Shown: piece by piece, positions 1-7,691 of the stretch
How the letters are laid out: each line of letters begins with the position of its first letter
Position numbering within the stretch: position 1 is the first letter of the stretch
Assembly (NCBI GenBank): GCA_021162325.1
Contig: JAGGYV010000338.1
Span: 1-16,139, forward strand
Direction: 5' to 3'
Length of the DNA: 16,139 nucleotides
DNA from: Desulfobacteraceae bacterium
GTDB lineage: Bacteria; Desulfobacterota; Desulfobacteria; Desulfobacterales; Desulfosalsimonadaceae
Made by a program: the position numbers and the translations under genes
Notes under the pieces: generated by a model
The model's database searches: none
Told to the model about the DNA's origin: nothing
What the model saw: the letters and a program-made list of their open reading frames with translations, nothing else

Positions 1-143
1 ATATAAAATGATTTAAAAAAATAGTTTATGATTAAATTTTTGTCTTCAGTAAGGTGGCTTTAATAAAAGGATTTGTACGTCTTGATTTTTGATGGCGTTT
101 GTGATGATATCAAAAGTCAATTTTTAATATTGAAATATGATAA
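1..143. other. AT-rich non-coding leader of the window
   Basis: No convincing reading frame, ribosome binding site or RNA gene is visible. The stretch is AT-rich and runs directly into repeat copy 1. Any gene to the left lies outside the window. Confidence 0.5.
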
Positions 144-303
144 GCTCGTAAAAAGTCGATTTCCGATGGCAAAGAAAAAAGCTCCACCAAATCTTAAAAT
201 TGGCGAGGCGCGCAAATCCTGAGTGATGATTTGTACTTAGCGTACCATGAAGAAACGAAGGATGCAGCGCAACAAAGAATTTGGACTCTTTACGAAGCCA
301 TCA
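144..303 (+). repeat. Interspersed ~160-bp palindromic element, copy 1
   Basis: The copy begins with CTCGTAAAAAGTC and ends with GACTCTTTACGAAGCC, so its ends are inverted repeats of each other. Inside are a CCAA/TTGG pair and a small central inverted repeat, GTAC-TTAGC-GTAC (233-245). Three further copies lie at 1588-1747, 13946-14106 and, inverted, 14577-14735. No protein is encoded, so this looks like a MITE-like or REP-like non-autonomous element. It ends about 40 bases before the ilvE start and may form part of that gene's leader. Confidence 0.85.
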
Positions 304-345
304 ATATCGCTATAAAATATAAATGAATTATTTACGGAGAAAGTT

Positions 346-1410
346 ATGGAGTTGACAATACAAAAGGCCGACAGCTTAAAGCCGCTGCCAAATGATTCTG
401 AACTGGGATTCGGGACCATTTTTACGGATCACATGTTTAACATGGATTATAATCAGGAAAAGGGGTGGCATAACCCGAGGATTGAACCGTATCAGCCGAT
501 TGTGATGGACCCGTCGACCATGGTGCTGCATTATGGTCAGTCCATATTTGAAGGATTAAAAGCGTTTAAAACGCCTTCCGGCGGGATTCAGGTTTTTCGG
601 CCCACAGAGAATTTCAAGCGCTTCAACCGGTCCGGAAACAGGCTGTGCATGCCGCCTTTAGATGAAGAATTTGCGCTCAAAGCCATGATGGAACTGCTGA
701 AAGTCGATCAGCGCTGGGTGCCTTCGACACCCGGAACCTCCTTGTATATCCGTCCGACGATAATCGCAATGGATCCATACATAGGCGTTCGTGCGTCTTA
801 TACGTACCGGTTTTTTATCATCATGTCTCCGGTGGGGGCTTATTATAAAGAAGGGTTTAATCCGGTGAAAATCTGGGTGACGGATCAATATGTCCGTGCG
901 GTTCGCGGCGGCATGGGCGAAGTAAAGACGGCCGGTAATTACGCAGCCAGTATTTATGCCGGTGAAGAAGCCCATCGCCTCGGGTACACCCAGGTACTGT
1001 GGCTGGACGGTGTGGAGCTGAAATACATCGAAGAAGTCGGGTCCATGAATATCTTTTTTGTGATTGATAATGAGATCATTACCCCGGCCTTAAGCGGCAG
1101 TATTTTGTCCGGAATTACCAGAGATACGGTAAAGCTGCTGGCACAAAAGTGGGGCTCACCGGTTACAGAAAAACGTCTTAGTATTGATGAACTGATTGCG
1201 GCCCATGAAGCAGGGAAACTCCAGGAAATTTTTGGTTCCGGCACGGCGGCGGTTATTTCTCCGGTAGGGGAAGTCATGTACAAAGATACCGTCATGAAGG
1301 TGGGTGACGGCACGGTGGGCAAATGGTCCCAGAAGTTTTTCAACGCCATTACTGACATTCAGTACGGGAATACGGAAGATGGTGATGCCTGGAATTTGCC
1401 GTTGGAATAA
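346..1410 (+). CDS. ilvE: Branched-chain amino acid aminotransferase (class IV, PLP-dependent)
   Basis: A cytoplasmic PLP enzyme that exchanges amino groups between leucine, isoleucine or valine and 2-oxoglutarate, the last step of branched-chain amino acid synthesis. The 354-residue length is normal for the longer bacterial/eukaryotic-type IlvE. Visible family motifs are HYGQSIFEGLKAFK near residues 62-75, the PLP-lysine motif GGMGEVKTAGNYAAS with Lys194 as the Schiff-base residue, LWLDGVELKYIEEVGSMN after it, and a C-terminal EIFGSGTAAVISPV segment. The ATG is preceded by GGAGA five bases upstream. The gene stands alone between repeat copy 1 and its own terminator, so it is probably monocistronic. 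No leader peptide or T-box was seen. The family assignment is secure; in vivo preference among the three amino acids is inferred. Confidence 0.95.
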   Translation: MELTIQKADSLKPLPNDSELGFGTIFTDHMFNMDYNQEKGWHNPRIEPYQPIVMDPSTMVLHYGQSIFEGLKAFKTPSGGIQVFRPTENFKRFNRSGNRLCMPPLDEEFALKAMMELLKVDQRWVPSTPGTSLYIRPTIIAMDPYIGVRASYTYRFFIIMSPVGAYYKEGFNPVKIWVTDQYVRAVRGGMGEVKTAGNYAASIYAGEEAHRLGYTQVLWLDGVELKYIEEVGSMNIFFVIDNEIITPALSGSILSGITRDTVKLLAQKWGSPVTEKRLSIDELIAAHEAGKLQEIFGSGTAAVISPVGEVMYKDTVMKVGDGTVGKWSQKFFNAITDIQYGNTEDGDAWNLPLE

Positions 1411-1456
1411 GTTTTTGCGGATTCGTCAGGTTTTTTAAGTTTTTCTATTTTTTGGG

Positions 1457-1491
1457 GCAGGGTCGGTGTATTCCGGTTCTGCTTTTTTTTT
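1457..1491 (+). terminator. Rho-independent terminator of ilvE
   Basis: A 10-bp stem (1457-1466 with 1473-1482, including three G-T wobbles) with a 6-base loop is followed by nine T residues (1483-1491). It begins 46 bases after the ilvE stop codon. Confidence 0.85.
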
Positions 1492-1587
1492 GATGGCGGT
1501 GTGGGAAAAAAAATAGTAACTATTCAGGTTAGTTAGGCTGAAGTGGTTTAGGCTGAAGGGCTGTCTGAATAAACTATTTTTGATAGT

Positions 1588-1747
1588 CTCGTAAAAAGTC
1601 AGATTCCGACGGCAAAGTATAAAAGTTCACCAATTATATAAAATTGGCACGGCGCGTAAATTCTGAGTGATGATTCGTACTTAGCGTACTTTGAAGAAAC
1701 GAAGAATGCAACGCAACACAGAATTTGGACTTTTTACGAAGCCGTCA
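1588..1747 (+). repeat. Interspersed ~160-bp palindromic element, copy 2
   Basis: Same orientation as copy 1 and clearly related along its whole length. This copy has the cleanest ends: TCGTAAAAAGTC on the left and GACTTTTTACGA on the right are exact reverse complements. The central GTAC-TTAGC-GTAC is kept. It sits between the converging ilvE and ubiD genes. The rest of the 473-base gap (1411-1883) holds the ilvE terminator and a short direct repeat, TTAGGCTGAAG, near 1534-1556; no gene was seen there. Confidence 0.85.
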
Positions 1748-1883
1748 TTTTTAAAAAACAGCATATTCCGATTGCCCTATTGACCTTCAGCCGACAGCCT
1801 ATCTACCTGAGCAGTGACAAAAATTAATCAATATCATTTACGCCTTTATTTTCCGGATATAAACCCACGCTGATTTTATTCTA

Positions 1884-3716
1884 TCAGATAATACCGTGCA
1901 GCGGTCCTCCTTTTTTACCCAGTTCATCGACCCGGGATGTGATTTTTGGGTCTTCCGCCAGCGGCGGTGCATGGTGCGGCTTTAGGCGCGCATCGATGAT
2001 TAACGGGGACTCACAGCCCCAGTGTTTGAATTTTGTAAAGTTGTTGACGCCGTAAATATCATGGGACGGGTTGGACCGGGTAAAGGTGGTCCATAAAAAA
2101 TTATTCAGCGTTTTTGCCGTAAACCCGGCATCGTCAGCCAGAACAAGCAGCGGAAGTTTTTCTTTTTTGTTCAGGGTATGCAGGCGTTGCGTCAGTTGGT
2201 TTATCTCGGCAGCGGCGGTATTTATATCTGAAAATGATTTTGCGTGTATAATCAAAACACCCGGCAGGGCTATTTCAGGATGTGAAAATCCATCCGGCAA
2301 TGTTAAATCTCCGGGAATTGATGTCATCAGCTGTCTTCGTACAGCGCCTGCGGCCGCAATAATAACCTTGGAACCTTCATTTAAACCGGTTCCGGAATAA
2401 TCCAGGGTGTCGATGGTGGTTTCGGTCTGAAAATGCAGATCGGTTTTCCAGTCCACCCGTTCCAGCACATGCCGGAAAAAATCTCTGATATTATGGATAT
2501 CCAGGCGGGGATTGTCTTCATATGCCGTAATGAACAGATATTTGGCCAGTGCACAGGCGCCGAATCCGAGCAGAGCGTTTGAAATTTTAAGCAGTTCCCT
2601 GGGTTTTCTCTGATCATAGGGAACGTATCGTTCCCTGCCGATGGCCAGCAGCAGCGGATGAACCCCGGCAGCGTCTACGGCATGAATGGCTTCAACGCCG
2701 GGTATGGATTTTGGGACCATGGGCCCGGTGATTTCATGGATGAGCTGACCGAAGACCGTATCTTCCTGGGGCGGCCGCCCCACCACCGTAAATGGCCATA
2801 CCGCGTTTGACCGATGATATACGTGATTCACGCGAATGACCGGAAACGGATGTTTCAGGCTGTAATATCCCAGGTGGTCGCCAAAAGGGCCTTCGGGCTT
2901 TGTCTCACTCGGAACCACGGTGCCGGTAATACAGAAATCCGCGTCAGTCGAAATGGTCGCCCCCTTTTTTTTCATATACCGAAATCTTCTGCCGGCCAGA
3001 CCACCGGCAAATGTGACCTCCGGCATGCCTTCGGGAAGGGGCATAACCGCTGAAAAGGCATGGGACGGCGGGCCGCCGATAAATATGCTCACCCGAAGGG
3101 GCTGATGCTTCTCAAGGGCAGTTGCATGATGCCCTCCGATATCCCGGCGGATCTGGTAATGAAGTCCGATTTCTTTATTCGGAAGATAATCATTGCCGGA
3201 TAGCTGAATTCGGTACATCCCCATGTTGGAGCGCATGATTCCCGGTTTGTTCTGATCCTCAGTAAAGACCTGGGGCAGCAGAATAAAAGGTCCGCCGTCA
3301 TCCGGCCAGCATTTGATGCCGGGAAGTCGGTTAATGGAGGTGGTGTTTTGAAACACAGGTCCGGATGCCACTTTTTTCGGCAGCATATGCCACAGCGTTG
3401 CCGGCAGGCTGATATATTTATGGGGTGATTTTAGAAATTGAAACGGATCGGCATTTAATTCAATCAGCCGCTGAATCTTCGATAATGTGTGTCTGAAAAT
3501 AAATCGGGCGCGATCAAGTGTTCCGAATATGTTGGATGCTGCGGGGAATGGCGAATCTTTGACGTTTTCAAAAAATACAGCCGGCCCTTCAGCCGCATAG
3601 ATCCGGCGCTGAATCTCCGCCATCTCAAGGTTTGGGTCGACTTCGGCTTTGATGCGGATCAGGTGCCCGTTCCGGTCAAGGTCGTCGATCAGATCTTTTG
3701 TGCAGGTATATATCAC
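1884..3716 (-). CDS. UbiD-family prenylated-FMN-dependent decarboxylase
   Basis: A cytoplasmic (de)carboxylase expected to use prenylated FMN and a divalent metal. Counting from the GTG start (610 residues), Asn164 and Arg169 (SNMGMYRIQ) fit the cofactor-binding segment. Glu233 in MPEVTFAGG fits the metal ligand. Glu275 and Asp280 in PEGPFGDHLGYY match the catalytic acids (E285/D290 of E. coli UbiD). The length exceeds E. coli UbiD (about 500) and resembles the ~600-residue forms of delta/epsilon-proteobacteria, some linked to menaquinone synthesis, so the substrate is uncertain. I chose GTG at 3716 because the UbiD fold begins there (VIYTCTKDLIDDLDRNG) and because it overlaps the upstream stop codon as GTGA, implying translational coupling. 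An upstream extension would only read through a low-complexity repeat. No UbiX is seen nearby. Confidence 0.88.
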   Translation of the reverse strand: MIYTCTKDLIDDLDRNGHLIRIKAEVDPNLEMAEIQRRIYAAEGPAVFFENVKDSPFPAASNIFGTLDRARFIFRHTLSKIQRLIELNADPFQFLKSPHKYISLPATLWHMLPKKVASGPVFQNTTSINRLPGIKCWPDDGGPFILLPQVFTEDQNKPGIMRSNMGMYRIQLSGNDYLPNKEIGLHYQIRRDIGGHHATALEKHQPLRVSIFIGGPPSHAFSAVMPLPEGMPEVTFAGGLAGRRFRYMKKKGATISTDADFCITGTVVPSETKPEGPFGDHLGYYSLKHPFPVIRVNHVYHRSNAVWPFTVVGRPPQEDTVFGQLIHEITGPMVPKSIPGVEAIHAVDAAGVHPLLLAIGRERYVPYDQRKPRELLKISNALLGFGACALAKYLFITAYEDNPRLDIHNIRDFFRHVLERVDWKTDLHFQTETTIDTLDYSGTGLNEGSKVIIAAAGAVRRQLMTSIPGDLTLPDGFSHPEIALPGVLIIHAKSFSDINTAAAEINQLTQRLHTLNKKEKLPLLVLADDAGFTAKTLNNFLWTTFTRSNPSHDIYGVNNFTKFKHWGCESPLIIDARLKPHHAPPLAEDPKITSRVDELGKKGGPLHGII

Positions 3717-4252
3717 TTGAATAGGGTGTCCTTTTTGATCTCCGGTTTGATCTCCGGTTTGATCTCTAATTCGATCTCTGTGCGAAAGCCGAAATGAACA
3801 GAATTGTCCATAAAAAAAATAAAATTCGGTATAAAACAATATAATTTTGCATGGAATTTGTGTGAAAAATCATTTAAGTCCAGGTCTTTTATACGAGGGA
3901 AAAACGTTTTGACTAAGGGGAATTTTTTAATATACGCAAGTATGGCTTTTGATGCTTCCACACCGCCCGGCACCATCAGAATTTTTCCGGCCATTTGCAG
4001 GCCCATAAGGCTTTGCCATGAAGTGTTTTTTTCATAAATGGTGCATGCTGCCTGACCGGACGCAAGGGCGTCTTCAATATGCCGTGAGTTCGGGTTTGAG
4101 AAAAAATAAAAGGATGACGCTTTGTTCACATAAAAGACCGGAGCGGCCCAGGCTTGATTCCGGATGGCCGTGGCAAGGGTCATGGTCTGATTATTTAGAA
4201 TCAGATTTTTAACACGGGGCATCATATGACGGTTATTGATTTCCGGTGCCAT
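3713..4252 (-). CDS. Pyridoxamine 5'-phosphate oxidase-like flavin-binding protein (YhbP-like)
   Basis: About 179 residues from the ATG at 4252; a TTG three codons upstream is a less likely start. The early segment MPRVKNLILNNQTMTLATA, the central SLMGLQMAGKILMV and the late IPNFIFFMDNSVHFGFR fit the split-barrel PNPOx/YhbP-like fold, a family that binds flavin or related cofactors and is mostly uncharacterised. The last ~14 residues are a repetitive tail of IKPE-type units encoded by a 12-bp tandem repeat. Its stop codon overlaps the ubiD start by four bases, so the two are co-translated and may act together; the role is unknown. It is divergent from the histidine kinase gene at 4478. The ribosome binding site is weak. 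Confidence 0.75.
   Translation of the reverse strand: MAPEINNRHMMPRVKNLILNNQTMTLATAIRNQAWAAPVFYVNKASSFYFFSNPNSRHIEDALASGQAACTIYEKNTSWQSLMGLQMAGKILMVPGGVEASKAILAYIKKFPLVKTFFPRIKDLDLNDFSHKFHAKLYCFIPNFIFFMDNSVHFGFRTEIELEIKPEIKPEIKKDTLFK
3737..3779 (-). repeat. 12-bp tandem repeat in the end of the flavoprotein gene
   Basis: GATCTCCGGTTT occurs twice exactly (3737-3748, 3749-3760), followed by a degenerate copy (3761-3772) and the start of a fourth. In the flavoprotein frame it encodes repeating Glu-Ile-Lys-Pro units. It lies just upstream of the ubiD start, so slippage by whole units would keep frame and only change tail length. Confidence 0.85.
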
Positions 4253-4477
4253 GTTCCACAAATGATTAATTTAGGTGTGAGAGATTTGTTAAAAAACAAA
4301 CCATTTAAATATTCAAACAGTTATGATTGATTTGATATCAAAACAGATATTGTATATTCTGTCAATAAGATATACTAACAGGTAGAATACCTTTGTCCGG
4401 CGGCCGGGTTCACTCAAAACCGCATTTGATATGAATCGGTTGGACTTGATATTTTTTAATTATAGGGAGTGCTTCGC
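4253..4477. promoter_or_regulatory. Divergent intergenic region between flavoprotein and kinase genes
   Basis: This AT-rich stretch must hold promoters for both directions. Visible elements are a dyad TTTGTT-AAAA-AACAAA (4285-4300) and -10-like hexamers TATACT (4371-4376) and TAGAAT (4383-4388). No convincing -35 pairing was found, and no -24/-12 (GG-N10-GC) site was seen. Confidence 0.3.
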
Positions 4478-5953
4478 ATGAACGGGTGGAAACAGCTGGG
4501 GCTTTCAAGCCGAATTTTTACTATTTTGTTCTTATTGTTATTTACAACTTTTGGCATGGGGCTGACATCCATATGGTATGCGGATCAATTCAACAAAATG
4601 CTGAACCGGGTCGTTGTTGAAGACATGGCTGCCCTACAGGCCTCCCGGGAGCTTGAGACCGAATTGGCGAATCAGAAAGGATTTGTCACTTATTATTTTC
4701 TGGATGGGGACCTCAAATGGCTCAATGAACTGGCGGTCCATCGCAGGGCATTTGCAAATTGGTTAAATCGCGCCCGTCAAATTGATAAAAAGCCGGCCCA
4801 AAGCGTATTACTCAATCAGATTCAGTTGAAATATGAAAAATATATAACCGATAAAGATCAGGTTATTGAAATGTACAAAAACGGCGATCGGAAAACCGGG
4901 GAGGCTATTCACTGGAAAGTTCGGGAGAATTTTTTTGAGTTAAACGGTCTCTGCGTCCAATATATGCAAGCCAATGAAATAAATATCAAACGGGTACAGG
5001 AAATCAGTCAGCTCCGGTCTAAACGGATTTCGACGGTTACTGTGGTTTTTATGTCATTGTCTATTATATTGTTGATATTATTGTCTTTTATTGTGATATC
5101 GCAGGTTCTGGCGCCCATCCGCAGGCTTTCAAAAAAAGCAGCGGTATCGGATGTTGCGGCTGGCTCCGGCGACGAGGTGCGCGCCCTGAGCAAGCAGGTA
5201 TATGGTTTAATGGAAGACAGGGATCGGACAATATCAGAGCTTCGGCAAAGTCAGGAACGTTTATTGAATTCTGAAAAAATGGCGTTGTGCGGTAAGCTGG
5301 CAACCGAGGTGGCGCACAGTATTCGAAATCCCATGACTTCAATTAATATGCGATTGTTTTCGTTAAAACGAAGTCTTGACCTGACAGATTTTCAGCAGGA
5401 AGATTTTGAGGTCGTGTCGGAAGAAATGCGCCGTCTGGATAATATTGTGCGAAATTATCTTGAGTTTTCCAAGCCGCATAAATTAAAAAAACAGCGGATG
5501 GGTATCGCACAAGTTATTGATATGACAATTGATCTACTTCGTCATCGTCTGGAGTTGAATGCCGTGGCGGTCATCCGGAAACCCAGCGATTCTCTTCCGG
5601 CAATTGATGCTGATCCGGAATTACTTAAAGAGGTCTTTGTCAATTTGATGATCAACGCCTGTGAGGCTATGGGCAATGGGGGAGAGATTGTCATCAGTGA
5701 AGAAGAGGCAATGGCTGAAAATATCGGCCGGGCAGTCCTGGTAAAAGTGAAAGATAACGGACCCGGGATGTCCGAAGAACTTCGGAACAGGGTATTGGAG
5801 CCGTTTGAGACAACAAAGCCGGAAGGCACCGGCCTGGGGCTGTCTATTGCGGTACGAATTGTAGAAGAACATGGCGGAACATTGGAATTGTTTTCAACAG
5901 AAGGTCAGGGTACAACGTTTAGCTTGACGTTTCCAGTTTGCGAGGAGGTCTGA
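4478..5953 (+). CDS. Membrane sensor histidine kinase (partner of the sigma-54 activator)
   Basis: A 491-residue inner-membrane sensor kinase. A membrane segment at about 12-33 is followed by a mostly helical extracytoplasmic domain (about 35-182), a second membrane segment (about 186-209), a HAMP-like linker starting at LAPIRRLSKKA, a coiled coil, and a HisKA/HATPase core. Kinase motifs are the H-box AHSIRNPMTSI with His280, the N-box NLMINACEAM (389-398), G1 DNGPGM and the F/G2 segment FETTKPEGTGLGLS. The ATG at 4478 has AGGGAG eight bases upstream; an in-frame GTG at 4469 overlaps that site and is rejected. The downstream response regulator starts two bases after its stop, so they are very probably partners. 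The sensor is a helical-bundle type, unlike the Cache kinases further along. The signal is unknown. Confidence 0.9.
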   Translation: MNGWKQLGLSSRIFTILFLLLFTTFGMGLTSIWYADQFNKMLNRVVVEDMAALQASRELETELANQKGFVTYYFLDGDLKWLNELAVHRRAFANWLNRARQIDKKPAQSVLLNQIQLKYEKYITDKDQVIEMYKNGDRKTGEAIHWKVRENFFELNGLCVQYMQANEINIKRVQEISQLRSKRISTVTVVFMSLSIILLILLSFIVISQVLAPIRRLSKKAAVSDVAAGSGDEVRALSKQVYGLMEDRDRTISELRQSQERLLNSEKMALCGKLATEVAHSIRNPMTSINMRLFSLKRSLDLTDFQQEDFEVVSEEMRRLDNIVRNYLEFSKPHKLKKQRMGIAQVIDMTIDLLRHRLELNAVAVIRKPSDSLPAIDADPELLKEVFVNLMINACEAMGNGGEIVISEEEAMAENIGRAVLVKVKDNGPGMSEELRNRVLEPFETTKPEGTGLGLSIAVRIVEEHGGTLELFSTEGQGTTFSLTFPVCEEV

Positions 5954-5955
5954 AA

Positions 5956-7401
5956 ATGAGTCAGATTTTAATTGTTGATGATGATGATCAGTTACGCATC
6001 AGTTTTGCCAAATTGCTGAAAGAAGAAGGGTATGATATTCGAACAGCGCCCACCGGCGAGGCCGGTGTGGAAGCTGTGGCGCAGCAGGTGCCGGATCTTA
6101 CAATCCTGGATATCAGGCTTCCTGGAATGAACGGTCTTGAAGCATTTGGAGAGATTCGAAAACTTGACTCCACGCTGCCGGTGATCATCATGACGGCTTT
6201 TGGAACCACGGATACCGCTATTGAAGCAACAAAACTGGGTGCCTTTGATTATATTTTAAAGCCGTTTGATATCCCGGCGGTTTTAAAACTGATCGAGCAG
6301 GCCCTTGAAGCTGGTCGTTTGATGCGATCACGGGTTGAGGTGAATGTGGGGCCTGATACGGTAAATCCGGATGTTCTTATTGGTAGCAGTGAAGTCATGC
6401 AGGAGGTGTATAAAGCCATCGGCCGGGTTGCGTCGACAGATGCCACGGTCCTGGTCCGGGGGGAGTCGGGAACCGGAAAGGAACTGGTCGCAAGAGCCAC
6501 CTATCAGCACAGCCAGCGGGCGGATAAGCCGTTTGTGGTGATTAATTGTGTGGCCATTCCGGAAACATTGCTTGAAAGTGAATTGTTCGGTTATGAAAAG
6601 GGGGCGTTTACCGGTGCTGCAAATCGTCGGGTGGGTAAAATCGAGCAAGCCAATGGCGGTACCATTTTTTTGGATGAAATCGGTGACATGCCCATGTCGA
6701 TCCAGGCAAAGATTCTGAGATTGATCCAGGAAAAAAGTGTTGAAAGACTGGGGGGAGATCACCCGATTTCAGTGGATGTCCGGATTATTGCAGCAACCAA
6801 TCGAAATCTTGAAAAATTAATTGAAGAAGAACGTTTCCGGGAAGATTTGTATTACCGGTTAAAGGTCGTTACCGTTAATCTGCCGCTGCTAAGACATCGC
6901 CGGGGCGACATCCCGGTATTGTGTGATTATTTCTTGTCCTTGTTTTCTAAGGAAATGAATATTGATAATCCCGGAATAACGGATGAGGCAAAAGAACTGG
7001 TGGAAAAATACACATGGCCGGGCAATGTCAGGGAGTTGGGTAATTCTATTAAAAAAGCCCTGATTTTCAGCAGCGGGTACCCCCTCCAACCGGCGGATGT
7101 GTCCAATGCCATATCCTGCACAAAGGAAAAAGAAGTCGCCCAATCAACCGTTTCTATTGAAAAGGCAGCTCGGCAATGGGTCCGGGAAATTCTTGAAACC
7201 GAAGACCTGAAGGATTCTTTTCATAACCTGATGGACCGTTTCGGAAGCGTTGTTATTGGTGAGGCACTCAGCCTGACCGATGGCAACCGGAGCCAGGCCG
7301 CAAAATTGCTTGGCCTGTCCCGTCCCACCCTTCAATCTAAAACTGAAAAGTACAACCTGGTTTTTGAAACATCGGTTAAAAAATCAAGTAATAGTGATTA
7401 A
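5956..7401 (+). CDS. NtrC-family sigma-54-dependent response regulator
   Basis: A 481-residue cytoplasmic transcription activator with three complete domains. The receiver (1-120) has acidic Asp8-Asp10, acceptor Asp52, Thr80 and Lys102. The AAA+ domain (about 141-372) has Walker A GESGTGKE (169-176), the sigma-54-contact loop GAFTGA (216-221), Walker B GGTIFLDE (234-241) and TWPGNVREL (353-361). The C-terminal Fis-type helix-turn-helix is at about 443-466 (NRSQAAKLLGLSRPTLQSK). Start: ATG at 5956 with GAGGAGGT six bases upstream, which lies inside the end of the kinase gene; an in-frame TTG at 5938 is rejected. Once phosphorylated by the adjacent kinase it should bind an upstream dyad and activate sigma-54 RNA polymerase. 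The promoter at 7630-7646 is the only strong -24/-12 site I found and is a natural target. Confidence 0.95.
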   Translation: MSQILIVDDDDQLRISFAKLLKEEGYDIRTAPTGEAGVEAVAQQVPDLTILDIRLPGMNGLEAFGEIRKLDSTLPVIIMTAFGTTDTAIEATKLGAFDYILKPFDIPAVLKLIEQALEAGRLMRSRVEVNVGPDTVNPDVLIGSSEVMQEVYKAIGRVASTDATVLVRGESGTGKELVARATYQHSQRADKPFVVINCVAIPETLLESELFGYEKGAFTGAANRRVGKIEQANGGTIFLDEIGDMPMSIQAKILRLIQEKSVERLGGDHPISVDVRIIAATNRNLEKLIEEERFREDLYYRLKVVTVNLPLLRHRRGDIPVLCDYFLSLFSKEMNIDNPGITDEAKELVEKYTWPGNVRELGNSIKKALIFSSGYPLQPADVSNAISCTKEKEVAQSTVSIEKAARQWVREILETEDLKDSFHNLMDRFGSVVIGEALSLTDGNRSQAAKLLGLSRPTLQSKTEKYNLVFETSVKKSSNSD

Positions 7402-7417
7402 TTATAGCCGGGGCATG

Positions 7418-7454
7418 AGGCGTAATCCACCGTTTATCGAAATTCACCGATAAA
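7418..7454. repeat. Fragment of a GCGTAATCCACC-type repeat with a 7-bp inverted repeat
   Basis: GCGTAATCCACCG here also occurs in the hairpin repeat at 12072-12084, so this may be a decayed copy. It continues into an inverted repeat, TTTATCG-N8-CGATAAA (7433-7454). No T-run follows, so it is a poor intrinsic terminator for the regulator gene, though the hairpin could protect the 3' end. Confidence 0.5.
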
Positions 7455-7512
7455 TCTCCCCCTCCCCAAAATTCATAGCGCTATCCAATCAATCTTAATC
7501 AACAATCATTTC

Positions 7513-7535
7513 TTTTTTTACATCCTGTAAAAAAA
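7513..7535. promoter_or_regulatory. Candidate enhancer dyad for a sigma-54 activator
   Basis: TTTTTTTACA and TGTAAAAAAA are perfect 10-bp reverse complements separated by TCC. The centre (7524) lies about 107 bases before the -24 element and about 130 bases before the predicted transcription start, a usual distance for NtrC-type enhancers. Runs of T before and A after make it a poor forward terminator. A weaker dyad, TTTCA-N9-TGAAA, follows at 7543-7561. Binding by the adjacent regulator is inferred. Confidence 0.5.
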
Positions 7536-7629
7536 AATGGCATTTCAAAGGCCGCATGAAAGCGTATATCTCTTCTATAATAAAACTATTCTATCTAATT
7601 TCAGATGGTTATCATAAAATTGGCTTGGA

Positions 7630-7646
7630 TTGGCACAATGCTTGCT
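7630..7646 (+). promoter_or_regulatory. Sigma-54 (-24/-12) promoter
   Basis: TTGGCACAATGCTTGCT matches the RpoN consensus TTGGCAC-N5-TTGC(A/T), with GG at 7632-7633 and GC at 7644-7645 separated by exactly ten bases. Predicted transcription start is near 7656, leaving a ~35-base leader before the ATG at 7692. It lies downstream of a gene for a sigma-54 activator and should drive the receiver-kinase-transporter genes 7692-11874. Confidence 0.8.
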
Positions 7647-7691
7647 TATGTATGGATAGATAGTTTTAAATATTCTAAGGGAGATGAGAAA

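Noticed and set aside
3717..3839. Longer N-terminus for the UbiD protein
   Set aside because: The added residues come from the 12-bp tandem repeat and the out-of-frame flavoprotein coding region. The UbiD fold begins at the GTG, which overlaps the upstream stop.
7513..7537. The T/A dyad as the intrinsic terminator of the sigma-54 regulator gene
   Set aside because: The stem is almost wholly A/T and is followed by A rather than T on the coding strand, so it is a poor forward terminator; an enhancer role fits better.
7605..7691. Upstream extension of the degenerate receiver gene (29 more codons)
   Set aside because: It spans the -24/-12 promoter, lies upstream of the predicted transcription start and lacks a ribosome binding site, while ATG 7692 has AAGGGAG in place and begins the receiver fold.
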